Both the position numbers and the translations under genes were made by a program. The notes beneath the pieces are model-generated. The model was not told the origin of the DNA, did no database searches, and saw nothing but the letters and a program-made list of their open reading frames with translations. This document shows positions 21,148-31,347 of a stretch of 64,000 nucleotides of DNA, piece after piece. Source of the stretch: Moritella sp. PE36 (lineage in GTDB: Bacteria; Pseudomonadota; Gammaproteobacteria; Enterobacterales; Moritellaceae); assembly GCF_000170855.1 (NCBI RefSeq), contig NZ_ABCQ01000007.1:79226-143225 (forward strand), in the 5' to 3' direction. Numbering within the stretch: the stretch's first letter is position 1; each line of letters begins with the position of its first letter.

Positions 21148-22248
21148 ATGAATTCTTGGCTAGCATGTGTGATGACGGATATGGATTCAATGACGGAAAC
21201 AATAGATTCAAAAGTAAGTTTGGGGGATATTTCGGTTAACTTTTTGCAGCAAATGAGTTTAACCAGTAATAAGCTCAGTTGCGATATCAATCCTATTTTA
21301 GCCAAATACAATGTCTCCATCGCGCAGCTTAGTGCCCATCATGGTCGCTTATCTATTCCCAAATATATGCGCATAGGTTTTGAGTTAATTCAACAAACGG
21401 GGCGCGAAGACCTAGGCTTACTGATGGGCGAAAATGTCTGCTTTCAACATTATGGTATGCTGGGATTCACCTGTATGTCGGCCATTAATATCAGTACCAT
21501 GGCACAAGTACTCGCCCAATATGAAAGTTTGTTAAGCCAAAATGTACGGGGTCATTCAACGTTTATTACAGCACCAGAGCCGACACTGACCTTTTATTCG
21601 ATAGCCCCGTATAATCCGTATAATTATTTTGTGGTTGATTCTGTGTTAGCAAGTTGGTTCACCTTACTGACCTCCCGAGCCATGCACTTAACCCAGCCTG
21701 TCAGTATTGTTAAAGCGGTGCATATTGAATACCCAGAGCCAAAGAACAGCGAGCGCTATCATGCATTTTTCCAATGCCCGGTTATTTTTAATTCCACATT
21801 TAATGGTTTAGTATTAAATAGCCAGCATATCCAGACGCCATTACCCGATGCCTGCATGAGCAGTTATCTGCAAGCACAACAGTTATGTCAAAATGAACTG
21901 CAACAGCTGCAACAAAATCAGGATTGGCAAACCAAGGTTATTGAAAAAGTCAGCCATAACCTGGTGGGTAACATGCCTGATATTAATCAAGTAGCTGAAC
22001 TACTGGGGACATCAGCCTGGACATTAAGACGCCGCTTATACAAAGAAAAGACTAACTATCAAAGTATCATGGATACAACTAGGAAAGGTCTGGCATTAAG
22101 TTATGTCCGCGATACCCTGCTTACCTTCAGTGAGATATCGTATTTATTGGGCTTTGCCACTCCGGCAGCATTTTATAAAGCCTTTCGACGTTGGACGGAA
22201 AGTACACCAAAGAATTACCGACATGCGTTTATAAACAAGCGCGAATAA
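21148..22248 (+). CDS. AraC-family transcriptional regulator (OruR/ArgR-like N-domain)
   Basis: 366 aa. Residues about 30-215 form the arabinose-binding-like domain of the AraC type found in fatty-acid and ornithine regulators (LSIPKYMRIGFELIQQTGREDLGLLMGE). Residues about 265-360 carry the AraC double HTH with the signature LLTFSEISYLLGFATPAAFYKAFRRWTESTPKNYR. It is divergent from fadH with about 150 bp between, so regulation of fadH or a fatty-acid response is plausible but unproven. The exact start is unclear: ATG 21148 has only AAAG upstream; ATG 21178 or 21193 are alternatives. Confidence 0.85.
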   Translation: MNSWLACVMTDMDSMTETIDSKVSLGDISVNFLQQMSLTSNKLSCDINPILAKYNVSIAQLSAHHGRLSIPKYMRIGFELIQQTGREDLGLLMGENVCFQHYGMLGFTCMSAINISTMAQVLAQYESLLSQNVRGHSTFITAPEPTLTFYSIAPYNPYNYFVVDSVLASWFTLLTSRAMHLTQPVSIVKAVHIEYPEPKNSERYHAFFQCPVIFNSTFNGLVLNSQHIQTPLPDACMSSYLQAQQLCQNELQQLQQNQDWQTKVIEKVSHNLVGNMPDINQVAELLGTSAWTLRRRLYKEKTNYQSIMDTTRKGLALSYVRDTLLTFSEISYLLGFATPAAFYKAFRRWTESTPKNYRHAFINKRE

Positions 22249-22690
22249 ACGCCTTAAACTCTAATCTTAGTTGCTCAGCTTCTGGTTCGCGTTGCTGCAA
22301 GCGTAGCAGTTCGATCACACATTCAATGGTACTTAACCCGCCGTCAACTTGATTGGCGCGTAAAATAAACTCAGATGCTTGTGGCGCGGTTAACGTGACC
22401 TTAGGTAAATCTTTTAAATAGTCACTGCGACTATACATTTTCCGCGCTTCTTGCCAGGTACTGTCCAGCAATACCAAACTATCAAAATCACTTATTTCAT
22501 GTTCGCCTTCTGCGTCTGGAGCCAAAATTGCCACCCGACCGGATTTGATCGCCGTTAGCAATTGATTATCGGGTTCTTTACGACGCCAATGCACAACACT
22601 TGTTTCATCGGGGAGAAACTGTTGGACTAATTTGCCGGTATTACTGCGGCGCGAGAACTCTCTCTCGTGGGTAACCAGGTATATGTGCAT
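22229..22690 (-). CDS. DTW-domain protein, probable tRNA-uridine aminocarboxypropyltransferase
   Basis: 153 aa. The diagnostic DxTW motif is present as LLDSTWQEARKM (near 73), after HWRRKEPDNQLL, and the C-terminal STIECVIELLRL segment is typical. DTW enzymes (TapT/Tuaa family) attach an aminocarboxypropyl group from SAM to uridine in tRNA (acp3U). It is shorter than E. coli TapT and lacks the N-terminal cysteine-rich zinc segment, so it belongs to a short subgroup whose substrate I cannot state. Its 3' end overlaps the convergent AraC gene by 20 bp. Confidence 0.78.
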   Translation of the reverse strand: MHIYLVTHEREFSRRSNTGKLVQQFLPDETSVVHWRRKEPDNQLLTAIKSGRVAILAPDAEGEHEISDFDSLVLLDSTWQEARKMYSRSDYLKDLPKVTLTAPQASEFILRANQVDGGLSTIECVIELLRLQQREPEAEQLRLEFKAFIRACL

Positions 22691-22807
22691 GAATTTATAA
22701 CTTCAGTCGATGAAACAGGATAAATATTAAATAAGAGGTAAAGTAACCGCTATCATTATACTCTACAGTAAGTCTTAACTAAGCTGTAAGTATGACGAGG
22801 ATCTACT

Positions 22808-22915
22808 ATGTTCGCATTGAGTAAACACATTATCAGTAAATTAAACTATATCTTATCACTGTTTTTTCGTCCTAACGAACCTGCTCAAACCAATATAACC
22901 TTTATGACGATATAA
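22808..22915 (+). CDS. Candidate 35-aa small protein
   Basis: A short frame starting MFALSKHIISKLNYILSLF has GAGG 7 nt upstream of its ATG and ends with TAA. Residues about 8-20 are hydrophobic and amphipathic, with a basic start, so a small membrane-associated peptide is possible. It lies in the 304-bp gap between the DTW gene and msrC, 80 bp before msrC. Only the ribosome-binding site and composition support it; conservation has not been tested. Confidence 0.35.
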   Translation: MFALSKHIISKLNYILSLFFRPNEPAQTNITFMTI

Positions 22916-22994
22916 TCATCAGATAAAATACACATTACTATCATCGATAAGATGCGTCTTACACTTTCATCTTATCTATTCATCAAGGGAATAC

Positions 22995-23456
22995 ATGTCT
23001 AAGATCCAACTTTATCAGCGTCTTGCCCAACAAGCTGACGCTTTAATGGCTGAAGAAACCCATTTAATTGCCAATTTAGCTAACCTAAGTGCGTTATTAT
23101 TTATGGAACTAGAAGATATTAACTGGGTAGGTTTTTATCTTTACGAGAATGACGAGTTAGTATTAGGTCCTTTCCAAGGTCAACCTGCATGTATCCGCAT
23201 TCCAGTAGGGCGTGGAGTATGTGGCACAGCAGCAAGTACATTACAAACTCAATTAGTGACAGATGTGCATGACTTCCCTGGCCATATAGCCTGTGATGCT
23301 GCCAGCAACTCAGAGGTCGTGGTACCGATTGTGGTTAATGACAAATTAATCGGCGTACTGGATATCGATAGTCCAAGTATTGGCCGGTTTGATAATGATG
23401 ACTTAGTCGGCGCAGAATTGCTGGTTAGCCAACTTGTGAAGCGTTTAACCGCCTAA
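22995..23456 (+). CDS. msrC: Free methionine-(R)-sulfoxide reductase (fRMsr, GAF domain)
   Basis: 153 aa single GAF domain. The three cysteines characteristic of fRMsr are present in PACIRIP, GVCGTA and HIACDAAS, corresponding to the catalytic and resolving cysteines of E. coli YebR/MsrC. It reduces free methionine-R-sulfoxide with thioredoxin. AAGGGAA precedes the ATG. It is probably monocistronic, between the small ORF upstream and a convergent flavodoxin-like gene. Confidence 0.92.
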   Translation: MSKIQLYQRLAQQADALMAEETHLIANLANLSALLFMELEDINWVGFYLYENDELVLGPFQGQPACIRIPVGRGVCGTAASTLQTQLVTDVHDFPGHIACDAASNSEVVVPIVVNDKLIGVLDIDSPSIGRFDNDDLVGAELLVSQLVKRLTA

Positions 23457-23492
23457 TAACTTATATTAGTTAATAAACTGTAAATAATAACA

Positions 23493-24074
23493 TCATGATA
23501 AGGCCTGAAGCTGAGAAGCGCAGGTCTTGGTGATGATAGCAATACGACGCCCCAGGTACTTCGCGGTATCGAGATCACTGCGGTGCACTTCGCCTTCCGG
23601 ATTATGCCCAACTACACCTAACTGACATCCGAGACGATTTAGCCCCACGCTGTTATAACCACCGGCAATATCGAGCCCAATCCATAACATGCCATGCTGA
23701 CTGGCTAATGTCGCCATATACTGAAGCGTGTTGGCCTGATCACCGTTAAGACAGCTACCAACGGTAAAACCACCGGCAAATTTATTACGCCATTGTTGGC
23801 TATCCCAACGCTCACTTGTCGCATCGGCAAACGCTTTAAACTGAGCTGATACCCCACCCATGTAGGTTGGCGAACCAAATATAATAGCATCGGCGTTATC
23901 CAATAAGCACATCAGTTCATCGTTATCAAAACGACCTTCAAATAAATCCCAGGCCTGCACCTGACATTCAATGACTTTTACGTCTTCAACGGTGTTGACA
24001 CCAGAGATCACTTCGCGAGCGAGCGCCTCAGTTGAACCTGAAGCTGAAAAATACACGACTGCAACTATGGTCAA
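23493..24074 (-). CDS. Flavodoxin-fold NAD(P)H oxidoreductase (WrbA-like)
   Basis: 193 aa flavodoxin fold. The phosphate-binding loop is YFSASGSTEALA (residues 8-19), the second FMN loop is FGSPTYMGGVSAQFKAFADAT (near 66-86), and a third is FTVGSCLNGDQANTL followed by GYNSVGLNRLG. It resembles the NAD(P)H:quinone oxidoreductase / multimeric flavodoxin family, probably a two-electron quinone or other small-molecule reductase. Its neighbour msrC is also redox related, but they converge and are not co-transcribed. Confidence 0.82.
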   Translation of the reverse strand: MTIVAVVYFSASGSTEALAREVISGVNTVEDVKVIECQVQAWDLFEGRFDNDELMCLLDNADAIIFGSPTYMGGVSAQFKAFADATSERWDSQQWRNKFAGGFTVGSCLNGDQANTLQYMATLASQHGMLWIGLDIAGGYNSVGLNRLGCQLGVVGHNPEGEVHRSDLDTAKYLGRRIAIITKTCASQLQALS

Positions 24075-24129
24075 ACAAAACCTCTCACACTATCCATATT
24101 CATTAACCTATATCCCTATTTAAATCTAA

Positions 24130-24155
24130 CACTACTGTAGTGCAGTGCGGCACTG
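24130..24155. other. Two abutting palindromes upstream of the flavodoxin-like gene
   Basis: CACTACTGTAGTG (24130-24142) is directly followed by CAGTGCGGCACTG (24143-24155); each is a 5- or 6-bp inverted repeat with a short centre. They lie about 60-80 bp upstream of the flavodoxin gene start and could be operator sites. Confidence 0.4.
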
Positions 24156-24276
24156 AATATCTGCGACCTAAATACAGGCATTCAGCTAATCACAAATAAT
24201 ATCAGTCTTTACGCTAAGGTATACACTTAAACACCGAAAATATGATTTAAATATTCCTTTCCCTGATTCACAGGCA

Positions 24277-24305
24277 TAAAAAAAGGCCTGTAAAAACAGA
24301 CCTTT
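24277..24305 (-). terminator. Terminator of der
   Basis: Stem AAAGGCCTGT / ACAGACCTTT with a G-U pair and a 4-nt loop; on the minus strand a run of T follows. It lies about 20 bp past the der stop codon. Confidence 0.85.
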
Positions 24306-24327
24306 CTATCAATAACAACTGACGCTA

Positions 24328-25809
24328 TTATTTTTTACTTTTATAGTGCGACATCATGCGACGGCGTTTTTTCTGTTGCGATAATGATAACTTATTTTTC
24401 TTATCTGCAAACGGATTATCACTGTCACGGAATTCAACTTTAATCGGCGTGCCCATAATTTTTAATGAACGGCGGAAGTAGTTGATTAAGTAACGACGGT
24501 ATGAACCCGATAATTTGGTTACTTGGTTACCATGCACAACGATCAGTGGAGGATTGTAACCACCCGCATGCGCATAACGCAGCTTAACACGACGTCCTGC
24601 ATGCATTGGCGGCTGATGATCATCAACAGCCATACGTACGATACGCGTTAGCATAGACGTTGATACACGCTTAGTAGATGAATCGAATGCTTCTGTAATC
24701 GATTCAAATAAGTTACCAACACCCGTACCGTGCAATGCCGAGATGAAATGGATACGTGCAAAGTCAATGAAGCCTAAGCGACGATCTAATTCAGATTTAA
24801 TACGATCTTTCACGCCAGCATCTAAACCATCCCATTTATTAATGGCAATCACAATTGAACGGCCTGAGTTAATCGCAAAACCTAATAACGTTAGATCTTG
24901 TGAGGTAACACCAACACGCGCATCCAATACCATCAATACCACGTTAGCATCATCAATTGCTTGTAATGCTTTAACAATCGAGAACTTCTCAACTGCTTCA
25001 TTGATATTTTTACGACGACGTACACCAGCAGTATCGATAAGCATGTAGTTACGACCAGCACGCTCCATCGGAATGTAGATGCTGTCACGGGTAGTGCCCG
25101 GCATATCATAAACAACAACACGTTCTTCACCTAAAATACGGTTAACCAGTGTTGATTTGCCTACGTTAGGGCAACCAATCATTGCTAGTTTGATTGGTAA
25201 ACGCGCGTAATCTTCCGCAGTTTGCTCATCTTCCTCACCTTCCTCTTCTTCTGGTAATAACTCACCATTTACAAAAGGGTCTGCATCTGAGAATTCTTCT
25301 TCATCTTCAGCATCAGCAACTTCAACGTGTGCTAATGCTTCTTCAATAAGAATGTTAATGCCACGTCCCTGCGATGCAGCAATTTGGTAAATATCACCAA
25401 GTGCAAGCGCATAGAATTCAGCAACAGCAACATCGCCATCGAGGCCATCTACTTTGTTGGCAACAAGAAATACTTTTTTCTGTTGCTTACGTAAATGTTC
25501 GGCAATTGCTTGATCAGCGACCATTAGGCCTGCTCGAGCATCTACCATAAATAATACGGCATCAGCTTCTTCAATCGCAAGTAACGACTGATCAGCCATT
25601 TTTGCATCAATCCCTTCTTCATCACCATTAATACCGCCGGTATCAACTACGATGAACTCACGACCAGCTAAGTTAGCCTGTCCATATTTACGGTCACGAG
25701 TTAACCCTGGGAAATCGGCAACAAGTGCGTCCCGGGTACGAGTTAAGCGGTTGAACAATGTTGATTTACCAACATTAGGGCGTCCAACCAATGCAATTAC
25801 AGGGGTCAT
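24328..25809 (-). CDS. der: Der (EngA), tandem GTPase for 50S ribosome assembly
   Basis: 493 aa with two GTPase domains and a C-terminal KH-like domain. The first G1 is GRPNVGKST (residues 8-16), with DTGG and NKVDG; the second G1 is GCPNVGKST (near 212), with DTAG and NKWDG. A very acidic linker ([10 protein letters not shown]) joins the domains. Der acts in late assembly of the large ribosomal subunit and is essential. The start [12 protein letters not shown] at 25809 is the family start; an in-frame ATG 6 codons upstream is less likely. Last gene of the hisS-yfgM-bamB-der run. Confidence 0.97.
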   Translation of the reverse strand: MTPVIALVGRPNVGKSTLFNRLTRTRDALVADFPGLTRDRKYGQANLAGREFIVVDTGGINGDEEGIDAKMADQSLLAIEEADAVLFMVDARAGLMVADQAIAEHLRKQQKKVFLVANKVDGLDGDVAVAEFYALALGDIYQIAASQGRGINILIEEALAHVEVADAEDEEEFSDADPFVNGELLPEEEEGEEDEQTAEDYARLPIKLAMIGCPNVGKSTLVNRILGEERVVVYDMPGTTRDSIYIPMERAGRNYMLIDTAGVRRRKNINEAVEKFSIVKALQAIDDANVVLMVLDARVGVTSQDLTLLGFAINSGRSIVIAINKWDGLDAGVKDRIKSELDRRLGFIDFARIHFISALHGTGVGNLFESITEAFDSSTKRVSTSMLTRIVRMAVDDHQPPMHAGRRVKLRYAHAGGYNPPLIVVHGNQVTKLSGSYRRYLINYFRRSLKIMGTPIKVEFRDSDNPFADKKNKLSLSQQKKRRRMMSHYKSKK

Positions 25810-25919
25810 AGTTAACCTCAGCCTCAATACGGCTCTAGTAAAATAAAGTCACTTATTTAAAAGGACAAAATGCGCCTCTCGGCGCAATAAATTAGGTTGA
25901 TGGTATTCTATCTCATCAG

Positions 25920-27110
25920 TTAAATTGGTTTTTTTACCGCAACCAAGTCACCACGACGGCTTTGAACATAGAGATATTCATCTGAGTTCAAGGCTTTAGA
26001 AAATAATCCATCACTGTCAATTAATTTTTGTGCAACTAACTTACCGGTTTTTCGGTCTAGCCAGTGCAGGTAACCTTCTTTGTCGCCGACAACAATGTTA
26101 TTGCCCGAGACAGTGGGTGCTGTTACACCGCGTAACGCTAAACGATTCTGCGACCATAAGGTCAAGCCATTACGACGATCGATTGCATGAATACGACCTT
26201 CAGTATCGGTTAAAAACAGTTCAAAGCCAGCAACTGTAAGATCTTTTACCGATGCATATGCACGTTTCCAAAGTACCTTACCTGAACGTAGTTCAATCGC
26301 CATTAACTCACCGTTAAACGCAGAGGTATATACCTCAGTGCCACGAGCAACTGCTTGACCATTAACATCAACTAAACGATCAATGTCATTGGCGCCTTTT
26401 GGCTTAGCAACATTCACTTCCCAGATCAATCGACCATTAGCGAGAAAGACTGCGGCTAGTTTACCATCACTGCGACCATAAATCGCTGCTCCATTGGTGG
26501 TGATTGGCGAATTATTACCACGTAAAGTCAACGCCGGTAATTCTGAACTTTGGATCCAGCGCTGTTCACCCGTCTGAACGTCAAAGCCAATCAAGCTACC
26601 ACTGCCAGTCTGGATGATAACCAGACCTTCATCAACCACAGGACTTGCGATCACTTCACCGTCAGTTTCAACTTGCCAGAGTACTTCGCCCGTGTCCTCG
26701 TTTAATGCAAACAATACCGCATTTTCACTACCGACAAAGACCATGCCATAACCAGCAGCAATACCACCAGAAAGCAGCGCATTATCACTGTCATCAAAAC
26801 GGTTAAAAACGTCTTGATCAGACAAATCTTGCGCCCAAATTTCATTACCTGAAATAGGGTCTAGCGCTTTCACTAAACCAGAACGACTTGCAGCAAAAAG
26901 TCGATCATTTACAAGTAAGGTTCGTGTCTGTGAGTAATACTCACCCACACCCGAACCAATACTCTCACGCCATTCAATTTCTGGCGTGAATTCAGCTTGG
27001 ATCACAGGCAAAGGTGAATACACGTCCTCATCATCGCTGAATAAAGAGCACCCTTGTAAAAAAACTGAAAGAACCGCAGCTGTTGTTATTGTTCTCAGCT
27101 TATTGGTCAT
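25920..27110 (-). CDS. bamB: BamB, outer-membrane assembly lipoprotein
   Basis: 396 aa, the usual length. A lipoprotein signal (FLQGC, Cys near 21) targets it to the outer membrane. The rest is the eight-bladed beta-propeller of PQQ-like repeats (LYALDxxTGxxxW type), for example FALNEDTGEVLWQ and AIDRRNGLTLWSQ. BamB assists BamA in folding outer-membrane proteins. Its start overlaps the end of the yfgM gene by 11 bp, so the two are coupled. Confidence 0.96.
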   Translation of the reverse strand: MTNKLRTITTAAVLSVFLQGCSLFSDDEDVYSPLPVIQAEFTPEIEWRESIGSGVGEYYSQTRTLLVNDRLFAASRSGLVKALDPISGNEIWAQDLSDQDVFNRFDDSDNALLSGGIAAGYGMVFVGSENAVLFALNEDTGEVLWQVETDGEVIASPVVDEGLVIIQTGSGSLIGFDVQTGEQRWIQSSELPALTLRGNNSPITTNGAAIYGRSDGKLAAVFLANGRLIWEVNVAKPKGANDIDRLVDVNGQAVARGTEVYTSAFNGELMAIELRSGKVLWKRAYASVKDLTVAGFELFLTDTEGRIHAIDRRNGLTLWSQNRLALRGVTAPTVSGNNIVVGDKEGYLHWLDRKTGKLVAQKLIDSDGLFSKALNSDEYLYVQSRRGDLVAVKKPI

Positions 27111-27771
27111 TCAACTCTCCCGCGATTGCAGCATCAAGATCATCTGCAACGTCGGCAATAGCAAGGTCATCAAGCTTTAATTGTAGCAGCTGTGTATTTG
27201 CACCAACACCCGCTAACGCCGTTTCATAAGCACTACGCGCTGCGTTTAAATCGCCTTGCTGTACATAGATATCACCTTTTACTTCTGCTTTCTTACTAGC
27301 AAAGGTATCAAGTGTCACTTTATCCAATGTCGCCAGTGCAGCATCAAAGTTTTGTAACTGCGCTTGCACTCGTGCGAGACGAATCTTAGCGATCGGTAAA
27401 ATACTTGCTTGATTACTGTTTGTCGCTACCCAGCTAAGTTGCGTTTCAGCTTCAGCAAAATCTTGTTTTTTCACCGCTTCAGCGGCAAGTTGTAATGCTG
27501 TTAGTGTTGCGTAAGCATTACCACTGTTGGCATCAATAAACGTCTGAGTTGTCGCCTTTGCTGCAAGTCCATTTTCAGATAATTCAGTCACAACAGTATC
27601 ATAAGCTGCTGATAGTTCTTCTTGTGCTGCTAACTGGCTATCGTTGTAATAACGAAAACCCACTAAGCCAGCTAGGCCTAGTACAGTACCAAAAATAACC
27701 GCATTACCATGGGACTTCCACCATGATTTCAGCGCTTCAACTTGTTGTTCTTCAGTAGCGTAACCTTCCAC
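27100..27771 (-). CDS. yfgM: YfgM-family ancillary SecYEG translocon subunit
   Basis: 223 aa. It has a cytoplasmic N-terminus (MEGYATEEQQVEALKSWWK), one membrane span at about residues 24-45 (NAVIFGTVLGLAGLVGFRYY), and a periplasmic TPR domain. In E. coli YfgM binds PpiD at the Sec translocon and passes clients to periplasmic chaperones. The hisS-yfgM-bamB-der order is conserved in gammaproteobacteria, and the overlap with bamB links envelope protein export and assembly. Confidence 0.92.
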   Translation of the reverse strand: MEGYATEEQQVEALKSWWKSHGNAVIFGTVLGLAGLVGFRYYNDSQLAAQEELSAAYDTVVTELSENGLAAKATTQTFIDANSGNAYATLTALQLAAEAVKKQDFAEAETQLSWVATNSNQASILPIAKIRLARVQAQLQNFDAALATLDKVTLDTFASKKAEVKGDIYVQQGDLNAARSAYETALAGVGANTQLLQLKLDDLAIADVADDLDAAIAGELNDQ

Positions 27772-27823
27772 GTCTCACCCTTAATTTTTAAACACAATTA
27801 ATCAGTATTGCTTACTTGTTGCT

Positions 27824-29110
27824 TTACTTGCTTAATAGCGTGGTTAATTTATTTACTAACTCAGTGACTGCGATAGTTTGCTGCTGTGTCTTACCAGTCA
27901 GATCTTTCACCGTCACTTGTTGGTTTTCGATTTCGTCGCTGCCCAGAATAAGTGCTACTTTAGCGCCATTTTGATCAGCTCGTTTAAGTTGTTTCTTAAA
28001 GTTACCGCCGCCGTTATGCATCATAAATTTCACATTCGGCATTTGATCGCGTAACTGCTCTGCTAATAACATACCGTGCATATCAGCGCCTTCGCCTAAT
28101 GCTGCGATATAAACATCAACAGCGCCAGCAATATCAGCGGTTAATTCTAATGTTTCTAATAATAATACGAGGCGTTCGATGCCCAATGCAAAACCAACTG
28201 CAGGGGTTGCTTTACCACCCAATTGTTCCACTAAGCCATCATAACGACCACCACCACACACAGTACCTTGCGCGCCTAAGCTTTCAGTTACCCACTCAAA
28301 TACAGTGTAGTTATAATAATCAAGGCCACGCACTAAACGATGATTGATTTGATAGTTAACGCCTGCACTATCTAACATCTTACATAGACCATCGAAATGC
28401 GCTTTAGTTTCTTCGCCGTAGTAATCCGCTAAGCTTGGTGCATCGTTAAGCAATGCTTGAACATTTGGATTCTTACTATCGAGTACGCGTAATGGGTTGG
28501 TATACATGCGACGTTGGCTTTCTTCATCAAGCTGGTCTTTAAAACCTTCTAAGAAGCTAATTAATGCTTCTTTATGCGCACTACGCTCTGCAGAAGAACC
28601 CAGAGAGTTCAGCTGTAATGTCACGTGTTGCTCAATACCAAGTAGTCTCCACAAGCGTGCGGTTAATAAAATAACTTCCGCGTCGGTATCCGCGCCTTTA
28701 AGACCAAATATTTCTACACCAAATTGGTGGAATTGACGATAGCGCCCTTTTTGTGGACGTTCGTGACGGAACATAGGACCTATGTACCACATACGACGCT
28801 CTTGGTTATATAACAAACCATTTTGAATACCAGCACGCACTGTTGAAGCTGTGCCTTCAGGGCGTAATGTTAGGCTGTCACCGTTACGATCATCAAACGT
28901 GTACATTTCTTTTTCAACAACGTCTGTTACTTCGCCGATCGCGCGCTTGAATAAATTCGTAGATTCAACGATTGGCATACGAATTTCAGAGTAGCCATAG
29001 GCTGCAACAGTATCACGTAATATTGATTCTACTTTTTGCCATACCGGCGTTTGTTCTGGTAAGCAATCATTCATGCCACGAATTGCTTGGATAGGTTTAG
29101 CCACGGTCAC
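27824..29110 (-). CDS. hisS: Histidyl-tRNA synthetase
   Basis: 428 aa class II synthetase, dimeric. The N-terminal [20 protein letters not shown], motif 2 region [13 protein letters not shown] and [18 protein letters not shown], the histidine-binding [15 protein letters not shown] (near 258) and the motif 3 region GFALGIERL are all intact, followed by the anticodon-binding domain. It charges tRNA-His. Located between ispG and yfgM on the same strand. Confidence 0.98.
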   Translation of the reverse strand: MTVAKPIQAIRGMNDCLPEQTPVWQKVESILRDTVAAYGYSEIRMPIVESTNLFKRAIGEVTDVVEKEMYTFDDRNGDSLTLRPEGTASTVRAGIQNGLLYNQERRMWYIGPMFRHERPQKGRYRQFHQFGVEIFGLKGADTDAEVILLTARLWRLLGIEQHVTLQLNSLGSSAERSAHKEALISFLEGFKDQLDEESQRRMYTNPLRVLDSKNPNVQALLNDAPSLADYYGEETKAHFDGLCKMLDSAGVNYQINHRLVRGLDYYNYTVFEWVTESLGAQGTVCGGGRYDGLVEQLGGKATPAVGFALGIERLVLLLETLELTADIAGAVDVYIAALGEGADMHGMLLAEQLRDQMPNVKFMMHNGGGNFKKQLKRADQNGAKVALILGSDEIENQQVTVKDLTGKTQQQTIAVTELVNKLTTLLSK

Positions 29111-29177
29111 TCTCGAAAATTAAAAAAGACATATAACCCCGGATTATAAGGAGTTTCTACGTCGAGGTAAAATATTC

Positions 29178-29218
29178 AAAGGTGTTAGTAGGATATTTAT
29201 CCTAATTTCAACACCTTT
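29178..29218. other. Two-tier stem-loop after ispG
   Basis: Outer stem AAAGGTGTT / AACACCTTT encloses a perfect TAGGATA-TT-TATCCTA hairpin. It lies about 10 bp past the ispG stop codon, in the 118-bp ispG-hisS gap. No long U-run follows on the minus strand, so it may be an attenuating or processing structure. Confidence 0.5.
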
Positions 29219-29228
29219 ACTGGGAAAA

Positions 29229-30347
29229 TTACGATCCTGCGTCCGTTACTATGATGTTTTCAGGTGCCATCATCGCTGCTTTAGCTCGAATTTTAGCCTC
29301 AAGCTGGTCGATTATATCGTTATTATCAAAACGTTCTTTCTGACGTTTGCCATCAAGGTAATAACCGCTCTTATTACTGCCACCAGTTACACCGATGTGT
29401 ACAGCTTCCGCTTCACCAGGGCCGTTTACCACGCAACCTATAATAGACACGTCCATTGGGATAATAATATCCTCTAAACGCTCTTCAAGTGCATTAACGG
29501 TACTGATCACATCAAACTCTTGACGAGAACAGGTCGGGCAAGCAATAAAGTTAATACCACGACTACGGATACGTAATGATTTTAAAATATCAAAACCAAC
29601 ACGTACTTCTTCAACAGGATCTGCAGCCAATGAAATACGTATTGTATCACCGATGCCTTCGGCTAATAACATGCCAAGGCCAACGGCTGACTTAACCGCA
29701 CCACTTCTGAAACCACCCGCTTCAGTTATACCTAAATGCAATGGTTGCTCGATCAACTTTGCTAATTGGCGGTAAGATGCCACCGCAAGGAACACGTCCG
29801 ATGCTTTGACACTGACTTTAAATTGATCAAAGTTCAAGCGCTCAAGAATATCAACGTGACGCATTGCTGATTCAACCAACGCAGCCGCTGTCGGCTCACC
29901 ATATTTCTCTTGGATCTCACGCTCTAATGAACCACCGTTAACACCAATACGAATTGGAATATTCATGTCTTTGGCACAATCCACCACAGAGCGGATACGA
30001 CTTTCATTACCGATATTACCTGGGTTGATACGCAAGCAATCAACGCCGTATTCAGCGACTTTAAGTGCAATACGGTAGTCAAAGTGAATATCAGCAACCA
30101 GTGGCACATCAACTTGTTGTTTAATTAGTTTGAATGCTTCTGCGGCATCCATGGTCGGCACGGAAACACGCACAATATCAGCACCAACGGCTTCTAATGC
30201 TTTAATCTGAGCAACGGTTGCAGCAACATCCGTCGTCAAAGTATTTGTCATTGACTGTACTGCAATCGGGGCATTGCCACCAACGGGTACCTTACCAACC
30301 ATGATCTGTTTTGAGTGGCGGCGAATAATTGGACTTTCCTGATGCAT
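29229..30347 (-). CDS. ispG: IspG (GcpE), HMBPP synthase
   Basis: 372 aa. It converts MEcPP to HMBPP in the non-mevalonate isoprenoid pathway with a 4Fe-4S cluster. Cluster ligands are visible in [13 protein letters not shown] (CxxC, near 270) and [13 protein letters not shown] (third Cys near 305). The N-terminal TIM barrel begins [28 protein letters not shown] as in E. coli. Flanked by rodZ upstream (16-bp gap) and hisS downstream. Confidence 0.98.
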   Translation of the reverse strand: MHQESPIIRRHSKQIMVGKVPVGGNAPIAVQSMTNTLTTDVAATVAQIKALEAVGADIVRVSVPTMDAAEAFKLIKQQVDVPLVADIHFDYRIALKVAEYGVDCLRINPGNIGNESRIRSVVDCAKDMNIPIRIGVNGGSLEREIQEKYGEPTAAALVESAMRHVDILERLNFDQFKVSVKASDVFLAVASYRQLAKLIEQPLHLGITEAGGFRSGAVKSAVGLGMLLAEGIGDTIRISLAADPVEEVRVGFDILKSLRIRSRGINFIACPTCSRQEFDVISTVNALEERLEDIIIPMDVSIIGCVVNGPGEAEAVHIGVTGGSNKSGYYLDGKRQKERFDNNDIIDQLEAKIRAKAAMMAPENIIVTDAGS

Positions 30348-30363
30348 ATTTATAACTCGTTAA

Positions 30364-31347
30364 TTAAGCTTCAAAAGGTACTTTAAATTTAGCAAGTTTA
30401 CCTTGTTTAAAGGTTGATAAATCGACTGACTCACCGGCATAACTCATTGTGACATACTCTGGTGCGCCAAGTTTAATTGATAATGGTGCTAAACCTTGTA
30501 ATGAAATTGACTGACCGGCTTTTCTCACACCCGTCGACAATGTTTTGCCGTTTTTATCTTTAACTTGTATCCAACAATCTCCGGCGAAGGTCAGTACCAA
30601 TGACTGAGCAACAATAGCAGGTTTATTATCAGGAGTATTTGTAACCACAGGTGAAGTGATCGTCGGTAGCGCGGTGACGTGTGCCAATACTTCTGCTGGA
30701 ACGACCTCTGATGATGGAGGTGCGATAACATCCAATGCTGGAGTCTGCGCTACGGTACTATCAAGCTCAGTACTTTCAAACTCAGTGCTATCAAACTCAG
30801 GACTTTCAGCAACAACCAAAGGGGCTTGCTCTTCAATAACCGTCACAGCACCAACTGACTCTATCGTTTGCGTGATGATAGGCTCTGGCACAACAACGTC
30901 AACATCAACGTCATCTCCTAATCCCCAAATTAAAAATACCGCTAGCATAAAGCCAATAATACCGTAACTCACCAGCATTAAACGGTTATCGTGTGCTTCC
31001 AATTTAGTTCGACAGGAAAAGCTCTGTAATTCAGTTTGTTGTTCACATGCTACATTTTGGCCATCATAAGCAGTAATGACTTCATCTTCAGATATTTTAA
31101 GATAACGAGCATAACAACGAATGTAGCCACGCATGAATGTAGATGAGATTTGTTTATCAGCAACACTTTGTTCAATATTGTTGATAACGGACAATTTAAG
31201 GTGGATATGATTACAGACCTCTTGCACACTGATACCAGATGCAATTCTTGCATCTTGCAACATTTGGCCTGCAGTCACCACATCGATATTCCCCTGCAAT
31301 TCAGCAGCTTTATCAGGGTCTTTTAAGGTTTCTAAATCAATAGTCAT
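30364..31347 (-). CDS. rodZ: RodZ, cytoskeleton/cell-shape protein
   Basis: 327 aa. Residues about 25-100 form the cytoplasmic HTH domain that binds MreB (LQDARIASGISVQEVCNHIHLKLSVINNIE); one membrane span lies near 125-143 (LMLVSYGIIGFMLAVFLIW); then a Ser/Thr/Glu-rich periplasmic linker and a C-terminal DUF4115 beta domain (VLTFAGDCWIQVKDKNGKTL). The linker has a short repeated segment, FDSTEFESTELDST, encoded by a 15-bp tandem repeat. It overlaps the pilF gene by 11 bp. Confidence 0.95.
   Translation of the reverse strand: MTIDLETLKDPDKAAELQGNIDVVTAGQMLQDARIASGISVQEVCNHIHLKLSVINNIEQSVADKQISSTFMRGYIRCYARYLKISEDEVITAYDGQNVACEQQTELQSFSCRTKLEAHDNRLMLVSYGIIGFMLAVFLIWGLGDDVDVDVVVPEPIITQTIESVGAVTVIEEQAPLVVAESPEFDSTEFESTELDSTVAQTPALDVIAPPSSEVVPAEVLAHVTALPTITSPVVTNTPDNKPAIVAQSLVLTFAGDCWIQVKDKNGKTLSTGVRKAGQSISLQGLAPLSIKLGAPEYVTMSYAGESVDLSTFKQGKLAKFKVPFEA
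30757..30810. repeat. 15-bp tandem repeat within rodZ
   Basis: About 3.6 imperfect copies of a unit like ACTATCAAACTCAGT encode the repeated D/E-F/L-x-S-T stretch in the RodZ periplasmic linker. Length variation between strains is likely. Confidence 0.75.
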
